From an uncultured Bacteroidales bacterium (GTDB lineage Bacteria; Bacteroidota; Bacteroidia; Bacteroidales; UBA932), in NCBI GenBank assembly GCA_947253655.1, contig CAMYAE010000002.1, forward strand, positions 1-64,000: a DNA stretch of 64,000 nucleotides. The letters run 5' to 3'. Position 1 is the stretch's first letter, and every line of letters starts with the position of its first letter. The position numbers and the translations under genes were made by a program. This document shows, piece by piece, positions 62,749 to 64,000 of this stretch. Below the pieces are notes generated by a model. That model saw only the letters and a program-made list of their open reading frames with translations, was not told where the DNA came from and did not search any database.

Positions 62749-64000
62749 ATGTTAATTTGTCCAAAATCTTCCGGATTATTAGAAAAACATTATAAAAATT
62801 CGGATATAACATATTGCAGTGGACTTTTTCTGTCTGCTCGCTGGTTTGTATTTTCTCAGGCTGCAAAAAGCGGAACTCATCTTATAATATTGCCAGACAA
62901 GGATTCTGCCGAATATTGCGCGGCCGATCTGTATAATATGGTAGAAGGCGACAATGTGTTCTTTCTTCCGGATTCAAGAAAAGCCATGGAAAGAAGCAAT
63001 TACAAGTCGAGTCTCGAAGTTCAGAGGACTTCTGCCATAGGTAAGATAATAGATAACAAGAGCGGCTTTTTGGTTATAGTTTCATATCCTGACGCCATAA
63101 CTGAATCTGTCCCGCCCGTTAAAAAAATAGAATCATCCGTCATTGAAATAAAGAAAGGCGAAAATGTTTCATACGACGAACTTAAGATAAAACTTGCCGA
63201 ATTAGGTTTCGAAAAGACTGACTTTGTATCTGCACCGGGGCAATTTGCCATTAGAGGGTCTTTAGTGGATATCTTTTCTTATTCACATAATGACCCGTTC
63301 AGAATATCCTTTTTTGGGAATGAGGTAGAAAAGATAAATGTATTCGACTGTAATTCACAGTTGTCAAAAGAAGATAGGGATGAAATAAAGATAACTCCGG
63401 ATTTGGTTTCAGATGATTTGCAGAATTCTGAGAGTATTTTTGATATTCTTCCTACAGATACTTTCCTATGGCTGGATTCTTCCGATATGTATAAGGAGCA
63501 GGAATTTTTCAGTAGGACCGGGGATTTCAGAAGAGTATTCATTGACACCCCAGTCTCAGTAACTGATGCTGAGCCGATAAGGTTTAACATTGCTCCACAG
63601 CCTATATTTAACAAAAATTTTGAATTACTTACCGAAGATATAAGGACCAAGCTTGAAAACAGTTACAGGGTAATTATCTACGGAGAAAAACAGTCCCAGC
63701 TCGACAGGCTTAAATCCATTTTATTTGAAAACGAGGGGTTGCTTCCGGAATTCATAGCCGGCAAGAACATACATAAGGGCTTTATTGACAACGAAGGTAA
63801 AATCTGCTGTTATTCCGATCATGAAATCTTTGACAGATTTCACAGGGTGACTATAAGGAGGACTGTGGAAAAGAGCGAACGATTGACTCTCAACGATTTG
63901 AGTGCATTCAATATCGGAGATTACATAGTTCATATAGATCATGGAGTAGGTATTTTCGGGGGGCTTGTCAGGATGAGGGATGACAAGGATAGGATACACG
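62749..64000 (+). CDS. mfd: Transcription-repair coupling factor Mfd (5' part)
   Basis: The frame opens with ATG at 62749 and runs off the window end, giving about 417 residues of a protein that is normally about 1100. Mfd removes stalled RNA polymerase and recruits UvrA. The visible part fits the UvrB-homology module (GLFLSARWFVFSQAAKSGTHLIIL, FFLPDSRKAME, APGQFAIRGSLVDIF) and the start of the RNA-polymerase-interaction domain (FNIGDYIVHIDHGVGIFGGL). The helicase part lies outside. Confidence 0.92.
   Translation, partial: MLICPKSSGLLEKHYKNSDITYCSGLFLSARWFVFSQAAKSGTHLIILPDKDSAEYCAADLYNMVEGDNVFFLPDSRKAMERSNYKSSLEVQRTSAIGKIIDNKSGFLVIVSYPDAITESVPPVKKIESSVIEIKKGENVSYDELKIKLAELGFEKTDFVSAPGQFAIRGSLVDIFSYSHNDPFRISFFGNEVEKINVFDCNSQLSKEDRDEIKITPDLVSDDLQNSESIFDILPTDTFLWLDSSDMYKEQEFFSRTGDFRRVFIDTPVSVTDAEPIRFNIAPQPIFNKNFELLTEDIRTKLENSYRVIIYGEKQSQLDRLKSILFENEGLLPEFIAGKNIHKGFIDNEGKICCYSDHEIFDRFHRVTIRRTVEKSERLTLNDLSAFNIGDYIVHIDHGVGIFGGLVRMRDDKDRIH

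Overview
The window is a chromosomal segment of a Bacteroidota member, most likely order Bacteroidales; the genus cannot be named from sequence alone. The basis is the promoter type (TTTG, about 19 bp, TAnnTTTG before many genes), the near absence of Shine-Dalgarno sites, a secDF fusion, and families typical of the phylum (DUF4923, SPOR/PD40 protein, TonB, BamA-era envelope proteins, C69 peptidase). About 45 protein genes, two tRNA genes (Ser-GCU, Gly-GCC) and several bidirectional terminators are supported. || Layout: 1-5070 is an accessory, decaying stretch: an IS982-type transposase remnant, a SUMF1-domain lipoprotein, gene fragments, REP-like repeats, and an AAA+/DUF4143 ATPase preceded by four tandem 33-bp repeats. 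5074-9661 is a minus-strand run (Na/Pi-type transporter, thioredoxin-like lipoprotein, galM, thyA). 9742-14808 holds a large outer-membrane protein with an HExxH motif, a YeiH-type transporter and a small membrane protein. 14815-22120 is a minus-strand housekeeping run (phosphoesterase, cdaA, mutS2, yraN) ending in a ManC-like and an AGE-epimerase-like gene, both with altered active-site motifs. 22445-29050 holds rmuC, tRNA-Ser, an OmpA/TPR-type lipoprotein and the plus-strand set sigma-54 activator, lptE, hypothetical, secG. 29173-36470 has a ClpB lacking its N-domain, a second archaeal-type ATPase, a C69 peptidase, pheS and tRNA-Gly. 36552-49685 has an envelope PD40/SPOR protein, secDF, dnaE, a nuclease, a degenerate ThiL-like protein, a DUF4923 protein and glyS. 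49756-61400 has folK, sufE-DUF59, sufS, ruvA, mnmG, ybeY, tonB, hflX, sdhB, sdhA and a second Ntn hydrolase. 61416-64000 has ruvB and the start of mfd. || Most striking: two perfect 16-bp parS-like palindromes at the end of and inside mnmG (53001 and 53315), and, 9.3 kb away, an AT-rich ruvB-mfd spacer with a perfect DnaA box plus three DnaA-box-like 9-mers spaced exactly 11 bp apart. Together they suggest that this window contains the replication origin and centromere region of the chromosome. Other leads are the 33-bp repeat/ATPase unit bracketed by 95 percent identical REP-like repeats, and a set of probable pseudoenzymes (ThiL-like, ManC-like, AGE-like).
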